Part shown: positions 32,755 to 44,737 of the stretch, piece by piece
Numbering within the stretch: position 1 is the first letter of the stretch
Layout: the number at the start of each line of letters is the position of its first letter
DNA from: Aquanectria penicillioides
Taxonomy: Eukaryota > Ascomycota > Sordariomycetes > Hypocreales > Nectriaceae
NCBI GenBank assembly: GCA_003415625.1
Contig: PYIU01000008.1
Span: 372,001 to 436,000 of the forward strand
DNA length: 64,000 nt
Direction of reading: 5' to 3'
The notes under the pieces: generated by a model
What the model saw: the letters and a program-made list of their open reading frames with translations, nothing else
What the model was told of the DNA's origin: nothing
Databases searched by the model: none
Translations under genes and position numbers: made by a program

Positions 32755-34333
32755 CTATTGATTCGCAAGTACCTTGTTCGCGTAGGCATATGCAGCTCTT
32801 TCTCCTTCCGTAGTTGCCGCACTCGACTCGAACAGGCTGCATCCCATAACCAGTTTGCCCTCCTCGGAGAGATCACTCATCGTACCTCGCCCCACATGCA
32901 TTGATTCTCCAATACCGCCTGGAAAATCAGGAGGCGGTTGGCTGTTGAGGAAATTGACTCTCTGGCGCTTCAAGTACCCAGCGTTAATATCGCATAATGG
33001 GGCTGCAGGAATGTAAAATACGCTAGCATCATTGTCGCCTCGATGTTCACCCTCCACCATGTGGGCTGCATCACAGTGCCAGAACACTGCATCACCTGGG
33101 CGGACCTTGGGAATAGACACGAATCCTGACGGGCTGATATGAGGATGCGTTTCAGGAAGCAGTTCCTGGCCTGCACCCATCGCTGCTCCATGGAAGAAGG
33201 AGGAAACGGAATCCAAAGTCCAACCACCTGGCGTTGGTGAGACGAGGGGTCAAAGAATTGTATAGGCCGTAGAGGCTTTGAGGTCTGGCATCACTCTCAG
33301 AGTTCCATTTGTTGGCCCACAATCCGATAGGGACAGCCAGCCCTTGGTTATTTTAGCCCATGCTTCCTCATGTTTCCAATATTCTTACCTGGTACGACCG
33401 AAAGGCTGAACATCCGCCGGGCCCGTTATAGATGTCAACATTGGCGCCCAACCTTGGGCTAACATTGAAAGCTTCATGGTCTTCCCACTGGCCCTTGAGA
33501 ATCTCGCTGTAACATTTGCGATATTCAAGGTCTTCCCACCTCTCCAACGAGCCACCATCCAAATGAGGTCCAAGGTTGAAGGATTTATCGCCTGGCTATA
33601 GAAGCGGTCCGAGTTAGAACTTCGCATTAAGTCAAAGGCTATTCAAACATACCATTCGCATCCTCAATCTATCGCAATACGCTATTGGCTCTGATAAGGC
33701 AACCCTATCTTCGGGCGTCTTGTCCCATACACGGTTGAGGGCTGTTTGAACCAAGAGCATGTTTTGGTGAGCACGGGCTTCGAGTTGAGCTTTGCTCCAG
33801 TACAGCTCGAAAACTTGAATATCATGAGAGGGAAATCCTTTTGTTGATGGATTTGCCTTGACATAGTCCCAAACTGATTGTTTCCAGCCCAGGGCCTGCT
33901 TCTCTGAAACAATGCCACGCACTACGATAGTTCCACACTCTTTCAAGAGTTTTTGGGATTCTTTCGGTAGATTTCCGCCGTTCAATGCGATAGCGTTGAA
34001 TTCAATTTCCGGAACAGCAGCTGAAGCAAGCTCATTGACACGCGGGATTGCCTCTGTCTTCAAATGTTTGAGAAGCCTGTGCCAGCTGTCCACAATCGCA
34101 TTACCGTTCTCACCAATTAAGTCTCGCTTCAGCTGAGCAAACCTTGGCGGCAACTCGATTTCATGCTTCGACAGTGACGCAAAAGCATCTCCAATAGACC
34201 CCTCAGACCGGTTGGAAGGCGCGGTTGATACCCTTCTGGCAAGGCGTGAAATGTCGGTCAGCCGTGATGCTACAAGCATGCTGCGCTTCAAACCGCAACA
34301 CTTCAAAAGAGGCGATGTAGAAATCTTTTTCAT
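32755..34333 (-). pseudogene. DUF1479 (2OG-Fe(II)-like) protein with one internal TGA
   Basis: Three exons, 34333-33653, 33595-33389 and 33342-32755, read as a DUF1479 protein of about 491 residues. An alternative upstream ATG is at 34417. The N-terminus (MKKISTSPLLKCCGLKRSM...) looks like a mitochondrial presequence. Family landmarks are ELPPRFAQLKRDLIG, GTIVVRGIVSEKQALGW, HLDGGSLERWED, and near the end VRPGDAVFWHCDAAHMVEG. DUF1479 proteins are distant relatives of iron- and 2-oxoglutarate-dependent oxygenases. The only defect is TGA at 33252-33250 inside AYTIL*PLVSPTPGGW, where CGA (Arg) would fit, so a C-to-T change. The rest is clean, so recent inactivation, base error or readthrough are all open. 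Confidence 0.8.
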
Positions 34334-34780
34334 TGTTAAATTCAGTGCTAGTTTGGTTAAATCATTCTTGAGTTTCAAAATGCATTGATGATGATGCAAC
34401 ACTATTATATTCGTCATTACTTCGCGGTGTCATGGCATCTTCTCAGCTTGCGCTATTTCAAAAGCGGCAATTCCGCTTACCACGATAACAGCGTCATGCC
34501 ATGGAACGTAGGACAATTGACATTGCTTATCCAGGTGGCCACGTCACAACAGATTCCTACCAAGGAGTATCTCTTTGCCATTCTCGCCGTTTCTCATGAG
34601 CGATCATGGGGTATTTGATGGTGCTGACCTACCCATGTATGAGAAAGACACGATTCAGAACAAGATCCAGAATACAACCAAATTGGTTTCTCTTCCCTGT
34701 CCTATCCTGATAATTCAGACTTATCGAGTCGAACAACCAAATATTCCAATCACGCAAACGTTAGCGCGACATTGACCTAG
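34334..34780. other. Divergent promoter region
   Basis: About 450 bp between the divergent DUF1479 and Mpv17 genes. No gene seen. Confidence 0.45.
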
Positions 34781-35565
34781 ATGGCTTCTTGGATTTTTAC
34801 AGCTTATAACAATGCCCTCACCCGGCGGCCGCTTCTGGTTCAAAGTGGGACTGCTGCCGTAAGAATCTTTGGTTTCTTGAATAAAAATGAATGAGATACT
34901 CATCATTATCTAGTCTTTATATGCTGTTGGCGATGTTATTGCTCAGGCTTCATCGGCAGTAGTGACGCCGGAGGGGAAACAATTGAGATGGGAATGGAAA
35001 CGTACATTGATGATGACAACAATTGGAGGATGTGCCTTGGGGCCAAGCATGGCTGTATGGTAGGTTACTGGAGAAATTATCTCACAATGATGCATTCTAA
35101 TGTGTAGAGCAGGTATCGATTTCTGCAACACCGAATAAAGTTCAAGTCCCACACTCGGAGCGTGGTAGCTCGAGTCATTGTTGATCAAGCAGTCTTTGCG
35201 CCTGTTTCAATTGCAGGACTTTATTGCTTAACGGAGTTATTGCAACCTTCCCAAGCTTCAATTGGGGTCGCATACACAAAGCACAAGAGAAGATACGGGA
35301 TTCATTCATGCCAGTGCTAATGAAAAATTACATGCTATGGCCAGGTGAGCGAAGAGAATACGCCCATGCCATAGTCGCGCCGGGCTTTGATGAAGTTTAC
35401 TAACGGTTTGGCATGATAGCCGTATCGTACTTGAACTTCTTTTATATCCCATTGCAGTACCGTTTACTGGTGTCTAATACTGTTGTAATCTTCTGGTCAG
35501 CTTTTCTGTCACTCGTGGTGAACAAGCCGAAACATAACTACGCAGTGGAAGTCCAACAAGGATGA
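34781..35565 (+). CDS. Mpv17/PMP22 family membrane protein, with one apparent 1-nt frameshift
   Basis: Four exons, 34781-34858, 34914-35059, 35113-35344 and 35420-35565. Family landmarks are MASWIFTAYNNALTRRPLLV, YAVGDVIAQ, GPSMAVWYRFL, DQAVFAPV, the hallmark MPVLMKNYMLWP, and PLQYRLLVSNTVVIFWSAFLS. Four helices place it in the mitochondrial inner or peroxisomal membrane, as for Sym1/Mpv17 relatives. Between TELLQ and FNWGRIHKAQEK (35230-35275) one base is missing; with it the gene is exactly 200 residues. The shift lies among short T and G runs (AATTGGGG). Confidence 0.82.
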
Positions 35566-36817
35566 AGTTTTCTCGAAGTTGTAGCTAGCAAGGGTCATCA
35601 CAAAATTTTGGACGCTTGCTTCAATATCAAAAACGATATCATTCGCCCAGCCCGTGCCGTATTGTCGAAATAATAATAGGGCGAATCCTCATGTTTAGAT
35701 AGCCCCCATGTCCTGCACCGAACTGATATCTGAAACTGCCTTCGCCACTCACCCTCACGCGACCATTCAAGATTAAACTCATTTGGCTATGGATCCTCAT
35801 TTACTAATTTAGACGAGAAATGGCTTTGGTCGACGCTAGCATAAGTTGCATTGCTTGGCAGCGACGCATCTAGGCTCAGGCAAGTTTCCCCATCACCCAA
35901 AGATTTCTGTGAGATTCGAGGACCGTAAACAACGGCTGTTCTGAGGAAATTCGGTAAAAGTCGTAATATGGAAGCGAAAACCCAGGATCATATTCCCTCC
36001 AGAGGATCGAAATCTCTCCTTGCCGATCATCCAAGCCGAACCATGGGTGCAGTAGTAGCGTAACATGGCGGGCCACGCTAGTTGGCAACGTTACCTCCTA
36101 GTGCTGACGGCCGGATCAAGGTGGGGCGTTACCTTGTCTGTCAGAAGTTAAACAAGCACCCATGGTGGACTGGCCTCTACACTGTGACTGAAGTAAAGCA
36201 ACGCCTACCCTAGAGGGTACTTCCAAACCGTTAACGAACATATAAATCGCTTCTATTCCACCCGCCACGGCATATTTGAGGAAGGATCGAAAGCTTTATT
36301 CACTTCTCTATTCTCCGGATTTCTCTGTTTTCTTTTTTTGGCGTTGGAAAGTTGTGTATTTTGTTTCTCAATCTCGTGCACGGTCGTGATCAGTTGATGA
36401 GAAAGTTGATGCTATCCACCTCGCATGCTCAGACAATTTGATATGACATGCCAAGAATTGGACAGCCTTAAATATGTCAAACCAACATAGCACTGATATG
36501 TACTTTCGTATCTGTCAAGGGTATTGTTGGACCATGCTGATGTGTTGTTCTGCGTCGAGATCGAGGCCCTGTCCCCGCACTTCACATCGAGCTAGCTTAA
36601 CCACAAAGTTCGCGCCCAGCCAATCGCAAGGAATGAGATCGAATTACACGTTACAATGGTCTGCTAGACTTAGGGGCCCTTCATCAATCACAATATTTGT
36701 CTGTATCCTCCTCCTAAACACATAGTTTCGAAAATCCGGATATTTTCTGGGCATATTGTCAGTCCATCTTTGATATGCCGTGAGGCAGACATTGCGTTTT
36801 TGCCGTCTCTTGGGGCT
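35566..36817. other. Intergenic, no gene recognised
   Basis: 1.25 kb. Scattered short frames only (e.g. a 70-codon minus frame 35876-36088 without family features). It should contain the promoter of the Ndt80-like gene; the true first exon of that gene could also lie here. Confidence 0.4.
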
Positions 36818-38617
36818 ATGTCCGTATCGAAAGCCCCGCTTCCTGTTGAAGCACGTTGCGGCGTCACAGAGGCTGCCAGTTTCTTACCGATGACGCTTCG
36901 GTTGTCGAGTGGTCGTCGAAATTCCAGTGAACACGATGTCAGCACGACACACCCCTCCAGCCCTCTCCTAGTGAATGAGAATTCAACGTAGGTAGCTAGA
37001 CAGGGCCATGGACTCCCAAAGAATATTTGTCCATTGTCAATCCGCTAATTGAAAAAGCAAAACTCATTGAGACGGCATAAGCTAACGGGTTCTATAGAGA
37101 ATGCCAGAATGTGACGCCCGCTGATCTGCCTCTTTTTTCACCCTCCAATTTCCAGGATTTCTATACCAATCTACCGGACAGGATTGAATCCTCTGCTCCT
37201 CAACCAGAAAATGGAGTGCTTTTGCATCGATGCCCCGGCTCGCCATCTCAAGCGCTGAATAAGAGACCATTGGGATTCTCGGACCCCAAAATTCTAGCTA
37301 CAGTTGTTGACGAGAGCGGAAAAATTCTGGATCTTACTAGGATGACGGCTCAACTTCAAGGCATGTTCTTCGTAGCAGAAGACGCCTTTGAGAGTGAAGC
37401 CACCCGCCAGCCATCTGAGCTCACCTGTTACCGACGCAACTTGTGGCAGTGCCTTTGTGAAATCACCTTGCCCCGCACAATATCGCATATAATTGATATC
37501 GATGAAAAAAAATCAAGAATTTGCGAGTTGGCCGCTTCCCTTGCGCCTATTGAATCGGTCGATGGGAGGGCTACTGAAATTATCACTACACCATGGCGGA
37601 ACAACGACGTATCGACGGGCGATGGATCCAAGCTCATGATGACTCCTGAGATTTACCGGTTGAGTCTCGGAAGCCACCAGGAAGTCGACTCTGAAACCAT
37701 GGCATTTAAACTGGCATGGAAGAGACTCCAATTCAAGCATGCTACGGCCAACAACGGACGACGGAACGGTCTGCAACAGCATTACATTGTGCAAATCAAC
37801 CTGATTGCGAAGCTGGATACCGGACGATGGATAAAGATCTCGGAGATTTGCTCGAGCCCAGTGATTGTCCGCGGAAGAAGCCCCAAGAACTTTGCCTCAA
37901 ACAAAGAGGTGCCATTATTCGCGGGCGATAGTGCTGAGAAAAGCGGCTCCTTTGATAACGTCAACAGCCAAAATGATGGACACAGCTTGCGCGCAGATAT
38001 GGAAAAATACGATCCTTCTCGTACTGCCATTGTAAGAGGATATAGGGTCTTGGCTTTGAGAAACATACTGATTTCCCGACTAGAGGTCTCGAGAAGGCCT
38101 GACAGCACAGCTCCAGGAGGGTCGTAATCAATCTAATCAACGAAGAAAAAGAGTCGCCTCGTTTTCGCAACAGCCGCAATCTTCCATGGATATCTGGAGG
38201 CGAGAATCGTTTTCACATCCCATAGATCTTGATGAATCGTTGAATTGTAGCCCAGCGGCAGGTTCCGAACCCATCAGTCTCCCACTTCTAGATGTATCGG
38301 AAGATATCATATCCGAGGCCGCTCATGAAACGGCGCCTATGCAAACGTCACAGCCAGCTGACACACCATCTCGATCTAGTTCAAGTCGGAGATCCTTGGA
38401 TGAAGATAAGACGCTTTATGAATACTTCCCAATCAGTGTAGATGATTGGTATGGGCCCGGTGCTACCAGAAAATCACACATGACGCTCACTGTGTTTAGG
38501 TTACCTCCGGTTGAAGCAATATACCTTCCCCACGTGGTTCATCTCAGCACTCTACTGGTTGATGTGAATGGGCAGAGGATAAAAAGAAAATTGAAGAGAT
38601 ATTTTGTTGAAGAGTAA
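36818..38617 (+). CDS. Ndt80/PhoG-like transcription factor, with one apparent +1 frameshift
   Basis: Exons 36818-36987 and 37098-38617; the start at ATG 36818 is the first in frame but not certain. The DNA-binding domain shows the clear family core: LAWKRLQFKHATANNGRR, then QQHYIVQINLIAKL and the near-invariant SPVIVRGRSPKNF. A C-terminal motif PPVEAIYLPHVVHLS is also shared with fungal Ndt80-like proteins. The family includes meiotic Ndt80 and regulators such as vib-1, which control incompatibility, secretion or starvation responses. At GGG 38119-38121 one extra base ends the first frame (APGGS stop) while the other frame continues as NQSNQRRKRVASF. Removing one base closes the gene at 562 residues. 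Confidence 0.82.
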
Positions 38618-39016
38618 GGTGAGATAGGGAAGTAGAGAAGGAATGCAGTCAATGGTCCGAATTCACTTCTAAGCCTGGCCGCAGTTGCTTAAATTAGCAC
38701 CCTAATCTATGTACCCGTGCTATCGGGAAGAACAGGACATGAATGCTGCATGTGTGTTTATCGGTTGGTGTGGCATTGTCAGTTTACACCCTGTAAGATT
38801 GTCTATCAATACTGTTGGTTGCCGTCATGAAAACGTACGACTGAGCTGCCGTCATGCTACCTAAGGCATCCATGATCTACAGTATCTGCCTTGTAAGCCG
38901 CCAATGAAGCACGGTATGTATTATACACGTAAGACAAACCGTTTCGAGATACGCGGTTACATTTACCTTTACTTTTACCTTTGCCTTTTCCTTTGCCGAC
39001 CCAGGTCCCAGTGTCG
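38618..39016. other. Convergent intergenic with pyrimidine repeat
   Basis: 399 bp. A run of TTTACCTTTAC / TTTGCC-like units on the plus strand spans 38961-38997, just outside the 3' end of the MFS gene. No gene seen. Confidence 0.5.
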
Positions 39017-40661
39017 CTAATCTCGCTTCTTTGCGATCTTGGGCAGACAGAGCCACAGGATTAAGAGCAACACAAGAAACGCAAGCACAATAGGCTGAAG
39101 CATTTGCACACTTCTTGCTTGCGCAATGGCTCCCACAGCAAACGGTATGACGGCCGCACCACTTCCCCCAAAGGCAGATGTGAAGCCAATGGCCCCCACA
39201 TGCAAATGCGGTGGGAGCAGCTTCGTCGTTGCAATAATTGTCGCGGGGAACAACAGACCAAGGAAGAAACCTTGAAGCGCCACTGCCACTGCGGACACAT
39301 AGAACTGAGGCACAAGCCAGAACACCGACTCGAGAGCCATGGCGGCGGGCAGGTAGAGGGCAACGGCGAGCTTCACGCCCAAAAACGGAGTCACGAAACC
39401 CAGGATGGCACGGCCCAGGGTCAGTCCTAGCCAGAAGCCGACCGATGTCATGCCAGCGGGAAACGGGTCAGCATCGCGGACGCGAATCATGAACTGGACA
39501 ATCCAGCCGCCTAGCGAGACCTCCGCACCCACGTATCCGAGGAGGAACAGGGGGCAAATCCATGTAACACGAGCGTGGGGCCGTGAAAGCAACGCCGTCC
39601 TCATTCCAGCATTGTCCTCGTTGCCTGCTTGGGTTGCCTCGCGGTAGACCTCCGGGCCGAATCGCCAGAAGGCTGACGCGGGCGTGATGAGCTCGCAACC
39701 AGCAAGCCCGATCTGTCGAGGTCGTCGTCTTAGTAAGAGCGTGCTGCAACGAGAAGGGCTGTGCGTGTGAGAAAAGGGGGGAAATCGAACAGCAACGCAC
39801 CATGACATAATAAAAGGCATACCAGGGCACATCGGCCTTTGTGATCATCGTGGTGGCGACCAAGGGGCTGATGATGCTACTCATGCCATAGAAGGCATGG
39901 AGAAAGCCGAGCAGTTCATTCGCCCGCGCCAAGTTGCCGACCCAGGCATTCCAAGCGCCGTTGGCAAGGCCGTTTCCGAAGCCGATGATGACATAGACGA
40001 CGATGAGAACCGGGTAAGGCGGATGTTGGCATATGGTTATGTGTCCAATGAGACGGCATGTGGCGCAAGCGAATCCGATGCCTCTCTGGCCAAACCGTAG
40101 GTGAGGCACATTGTTGAGCCCAGCGGCGACAATGGCCCCCGCAAAGGGCGACAGGAATATCAAGGACACGGCAAGATAGTTGATGTGGTAGTGCGACTCC
40201 AGCTACTGTCTCGAAGTTAAAAAAAAATAAAAATAAAAACAGATGCCAACCTGGTGCCGATGTTTTTGAGACTTACGTATGGGATCAGGGCCTGTGAATT
40301 CTGATTAGTCTTGTGTCACCGCACGGTTGGCGAATTATATATGCCATCTTACGCCATAAGCAGCATCGTTGGCTCCAGACACGAGAAAACTCAAAAATGT
40401 AGCGAAGAGTCTGTATATGTTACTACGGGGATGGTTCCAGCTCTCATGCGAATTGGGGGCGGCCGGGGCAGTCACAGGTGGTTCTGCTTCAACGGCGTCG
40501 AGAAACTCGGTCAACCCTAGACCTAGACGCCTTGACGCAGAACCTGAGCCTGAGCCTGAACCCGAGCCCGACTGTGTGGGTGCAGATCTCCGCGCGGCAG
40601 TTTGCTGCCAAGACGGGAGTTCCAGCTCTACGAGCAACGTGGAGGTCCGGGTTGAGGCCAT
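39017..40661 (-). CDS. MFS transporter (fungal orphan sugar/FucP-like branch) with a 15-nt microexon
   Basis: Exons 40661-40353, 40291-40277, 40202-39801 and 39712-39017 total 473 residues with all phases closing. The N-terminus is a low-complexity stretch with an SGSGSGSGS repeat before the first helix (YRLFATFLSFLVSGANDAAYG). The tiny second exon encodes only ALIPY, which completes the first loop before LESHYHINYLAVSLIFLSPFAGA. Further features are YVIIGFGNGLANGAWNAWVG, LLGFLHAFYGMSSIISPL, GYVGAEVSLGGWIVQFMI and GFFLGLLFPATI. Twelve helices are likely. Related fungal proteins are annotated as MFS transporters of unknown substrate. Confidence 0.88.
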
Positions 40662-42216
40662 GGCACCAGCAATGTGTGTCTCAAACGCCGCCCAGACAAA
40701 CCTGGCCAGCTTGGTGTGGGAGGATTTGGTCCGCTCCTCCTCATCGGTGGGCGAGATGTCGCTCAACACCAAAAGTTACCGAGCCAATGAGCACGAGGAA
40801 GGGCGCGAGTGACCCACAGGGAAAAATGAGTGTAAATGCAGCTTTGTTCTGACCCTCTCCGCTAAGTCAATTACGGCAACTTTGAGTGGCATTGGGTTTT
40901 GCATGGGACGTGGCGAACGGCGGACAGCAGACCAACACCGGCTAAGACAGACGCGAGGTGAGGGACCAGCCCCCTCCGCCAGCGTCCTGGATAACCTCAA
41001 CATTGGGTTCGCGCGGCTCTTGGATGGACTGATGTCCTATGTGAGCTGTACGAGCACAGAGAGCAGCCACAGAGAGACGAAAATACGGGACGCGCAGGAG
41101 AGGCGCCTTTGTGTGTGGGAGATATGGGAACGTGGCGTCAAGCAGAGCACGATTCCTGCTGCTCCTCACAGCCACGCGCAACATAGGGACACGGGCAAAA
41201 CGGGAAGTGGGAAACCAGACACCCAACACATGGGACTGTGCAACATGCTGATGCGAGGATGCTCCCGTTTATGTATCCTTGCTGGCGCACACTCCTTCTG
41301 CACCAGTCCACTCCCACTGGGACGCCCTGAGCCCTACGAGGTCGGCGATCATGATATGGCCCCACAGGGTTTCCACAGGACACAGGGATCCTCGTATCTC
41401 GAACCAGAGCGTGGCCCGGGGGGAGCCACAGAGCGGCTAGCGGCAATTCGTCCACGTCCGGGGCTTGCCAGAAGTAGCATCAAACCTACTCTGGGATGGT
41501 AGATGGCCTCGGCAGCCATGGTCAGCCCTGATGACTTTCCCCAATGCTCACCGCAGCTTGGGACGGCCCAACCAGGGGCCCCGGCATAGGCCACCCTCGC
41601 AGACGCCTCTTCTGGAGTTGCAGGGCGTTGCAGGGCCATCAAGGGCTTCGCACGGGTCCGCTGATTGGGCCGATGGTGAGGATTTTTGCGTCCCAGCCGT
41701 GGCGGGATGGCAGCTGTCTTTCGGCGGCGGGTGACACCTCAGCTCCGGAGCACAACGCCAAAAGACGCACGACGCCTGGCTAGGGCTGAAGAGGCTGGGA
41801 TGGGCCTGGAACCCTGGCTGAGTTGGGTGGCTTTGCGCCTCCTTTCTGGATACAGATGCAGTAATTAGTAGTCGCAGTAGTAGTACCTACCAGCGTGGGA
41901 AGTGGGAAGGGAAGGGTGGCTCGAGGCGGGCACCAGAGCTATTATTCATCCTTAATTGTTGCTCGGCCTCCTTTCTCTTGCTTTGTTCCCACCCCCAGTC
42001 GCACATCCCATTCCTGGATATTTGTGCATGTAGCTGGCTCCGACGTTGGGGGAGAAGCACAAAACCTCCCAGCTGTCGGTTCGGTTGACTGCCTCCGCTA
42101 ACATCTGCCCGGACGGCCGGGTCAAGCCTTGGATTGTCGTTCGTCGCCGTCGTCGTCGTCGTCGATCACTGCTCGATCCAGTTCAGCAGAAAGCAGCAGT
42201 AGAAGTAGCCTCCGCT
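40662..42216. other. Long divergent promoter region
   Basis: 1.55 kb, GC-rich, between divergently transcribed MFS and membrane-protein genes. Open frames here on both strands (up to 206 codons, 40882-41502) have no family features and look like GC-driven chance frames. A (GTC)n run lies at about 42146-42164 in the presumed leader. Confidence 0.45.
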
Positions 42217-44737
42217 ATGGATTCTCTGGGACGAACCCCGCCGACTGGAGGCCGACGCGAGATCTCGGCCTGAATCCAGCGCAACCGCAGTCGCAACCGC
42301 AGGATCCCCTAACGCAGCACCCCCCGACAACCACCGTGTCGCCGCCCGTCTCCCCCGAAACACCACACCTCGGCTTCAATGGCCAATCCCCCCAGCCGTC
42401 GCATCTGGGCTTCACAAGTTACACTGGATACGCCGGGGCTGGAGGAGTTGGAGCTGGAGGAGTTGGTGCTGGAGCTGGAGCTGGAGCTGGAGGCTACGCT
42501 GGCAGTCTCGGTGGCCACTCAGGCCCATCAACGCCCGGATTTATCCCACCGCGAGCGCCTGGCCAGTCCAACGAAGCCAACTATGGGACTCCTCCGACCG
42601 CTTGGGATCCGTTCCCCCAGACCCCGAGCCCGGGATTCGGATTCCACCAGAGACACGATAGCCAGACGGACCTCCTCAACCCAGCATTCGTCCCCGACAA
42701 CACTGCGCGGGGCCAGAACTCGCCCCCCGTGGACCGCAACTTTTTCGTGCGTGCCTGGTACTGGTACGAAAGCTCTTGGACGAATGCCTGGAGCATGTGT
42801 TTTTTCCTGTTTGCCGGTATCATGTTTGCCCTTGGCCACCACCTGTTCTACCAAGGTCTGGATGGAGAAGAGGCAAAGGAGCAGCTACTGAAGCTTCGGT
42901 ACGGAACAGCCCTCGCTTTCCTTGCGAAGGCTAGCCTGGTCACCGCTGTCATTCTTGCATTCCGCCAGCGAGCGTGGATGATGGTGCGTCGCAAAATCCT
43001 TAGCCTCGGAGCCGTCGACTCGCTGTTCGCCGCCGCAGAAGATCTCTCGGCCCTGTTCAACTGGGAGGCCCTCAAGCGGGCAAAGCTGGCCATGCTGCTG
43101 GCCGTGTACATTTGGTGCACGCCGCTCATTGTCATTCTGACATCCGAGACGCTCTCTGTCGTGCCTAGACTGCAGCGAAACGAGACTTATTGCCCATCGA
43201 TTCGCACCTTGAACTTCACCCACGAAGAACACCTCAGCTACCGAGAACCCATCATGATTGAAAACCTCTACGAAAACTCGGTGTCTCTCTGGAACACCAC
43301 TACTCCTGACAAGCTCGATCCCGATGACCCGAATTCCTTCGACTACTGGACCGCCCCGAGCCAGCAGTTCAAGACGGTAGCTTGGAGGGCTGCCTACCTG
43401 CAGAGGGCGGTGATGAGACCCAACGCGCCTGATCAAATTTGCGGCAAAGGCTGGAACTGCTCCTTCACCATCAATTTCGTTGGCCCCGGATACCAGTGTG
43501 AGGAATTGGCCTCCGGAGTGGGAGCCAAAGTAAAGAAGCTTGGAGATGCAGTGTCGCCTTTCAACACCACCGTTCTTGTGCCAAAGGGCAATTTCTCGTA
43601 CATCGCCATGGCCGATAAGGGAGACTATCCAGCGCAGCAAATGGACACAGGGGATGCCGGAGTGCCCAAGTCCGGGCCTCCGTTCCCCGCAGAGCTGGGA
43701 GCTTTCAAGTTGGAACCCATCATCTGGGTCGGATACGGCGCCGTCGACGACCCGAGCAAGCCGCAACCGCGCAACCGCAGTGCCGAGGGCTGGAACGAGG
43801 CGTACACGCCCACCATTTTCGGTTGCGAGCACTACGAGATGAACTACACGGTCGAATTCAACTACACCAGCGGCATACAGAACCACACAGTCAAGGAGAG
43901 GAAGCCGATCCGAAGAGTGATCGCCACGACGTATCTGCCCGACGTCCTCGACGACACCGACGGGACCTGGGACAACGCCACCGCCGTGCCCTCGAGCAAC
44001 TTTGTCCTCGCAAAGGACACGGAAAACTACCGACGCACCGCGGCGTACCACTCGGTGGGGAAGCTGATGCGAGACTTTGTCAACGGAACCATCAAGATGC
44101 CCAACTACGTGTCCAACACTTTGCTCCTGGAAACGCGCCTGATTGACCAGCACAACTACTTGCCCGTGAAGAACTTCTCGCGAGAGATTGAAAAGTTTTA
44201 CGAGGAAATCGTCTTGTCCCTGCTCTCGAACCCGTCATTCATCTCCGTGTCGTGGGCCAACGATCCATCGAAATACTCGGGCCCGGTGACGGGAGGCGAC
44301 GACACAAACTACAAGTGCGTCCGCCAGCGCATCGTCAACTGCTACACCTACCACAGGGGGAGCTGTGGACCGTCTACTCCGTCTCGATCGCCATGGCGCT
44401 GGGCGGAGTCATTGCCGGGCTGCTGGCCATCCGCGAGACCGGAGCAATGCGCGACACGAGGTTCTCGTCCATTGTGGCGGCGACGAGAGCGCAGAGTCTC
44501 AACCGCGTGCGCTGGGAGGACCCGCAGGACATCAAGAGCCTCAAGGTCGGCTTCGGCATGGTGCCGGGCCACTCGGGCGAGCGCACGCAGGGATTCGGAC
44601 TGGAGGGCGACGTCACGCAGGACAAGCCCAGGATCTACCGTTCGCCGGCGATCCAGATGATGGACTGGGGCGACAAGCGGGCACGCAAGCGCCAGAGCGG
44701 AATCTACAATAATGTTCAAGACAGGCCGCCAGAGTAA
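42217..44737 (+). CDS. Large fungal-specific glycosylated membrane protein, with frame breaks
   Basis: The main open frame (42132-44350) has no early ATG; ATG 42217 lies one base off frame, and starting there the total closes (840 residues) only if one base is missing early and one at the GGGGG run 44356-44360. Downstream the protein continues as GELWTVYSVSIAMALGGVIAGLLA. The N-terminal 170 residues are disordered, with a Gly/Ala/Val repeat at 42434-42500. Membrane helices are at NAWSMCFFLFAGIMFALGHH, LAFLAKASLVTAVILAF, LAMLLAVYIWCTPLIVIL and near the C-terminus. Between them is a large domain rich in NxT/S sites and Cys, so extracellular or lumenal. Similar conserved proteins in moulds are often mislabelled formylmethionine deformylase-like; function unknown. 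Confidence 0.78.
42434..42500. repeat. Gly-Ala-Val coding repeat
   Basis: Imperfect GGAGCT / GGAGTTGGTGCT units encode AGGVGAGGVGAGAGAGAGG in the disordered N-terminus of the membrane protein. Likely length-variable between strains. Confidence 0.7.

Noticed and set aside
40882..41502. 206-codon plus-strand open frame in the long divergent spacer
   Set aside because: Composition is irregular, with no recognisable domain, and other frames here are equally open because the DNA is GC-rich.
42885..44153. 422-codon open frame on the minus strand
   Set aside because: It lies opposite the membrane-protein gene, whose protein features are clear; GC-rich coding sequence often leaves the opposite strand open.
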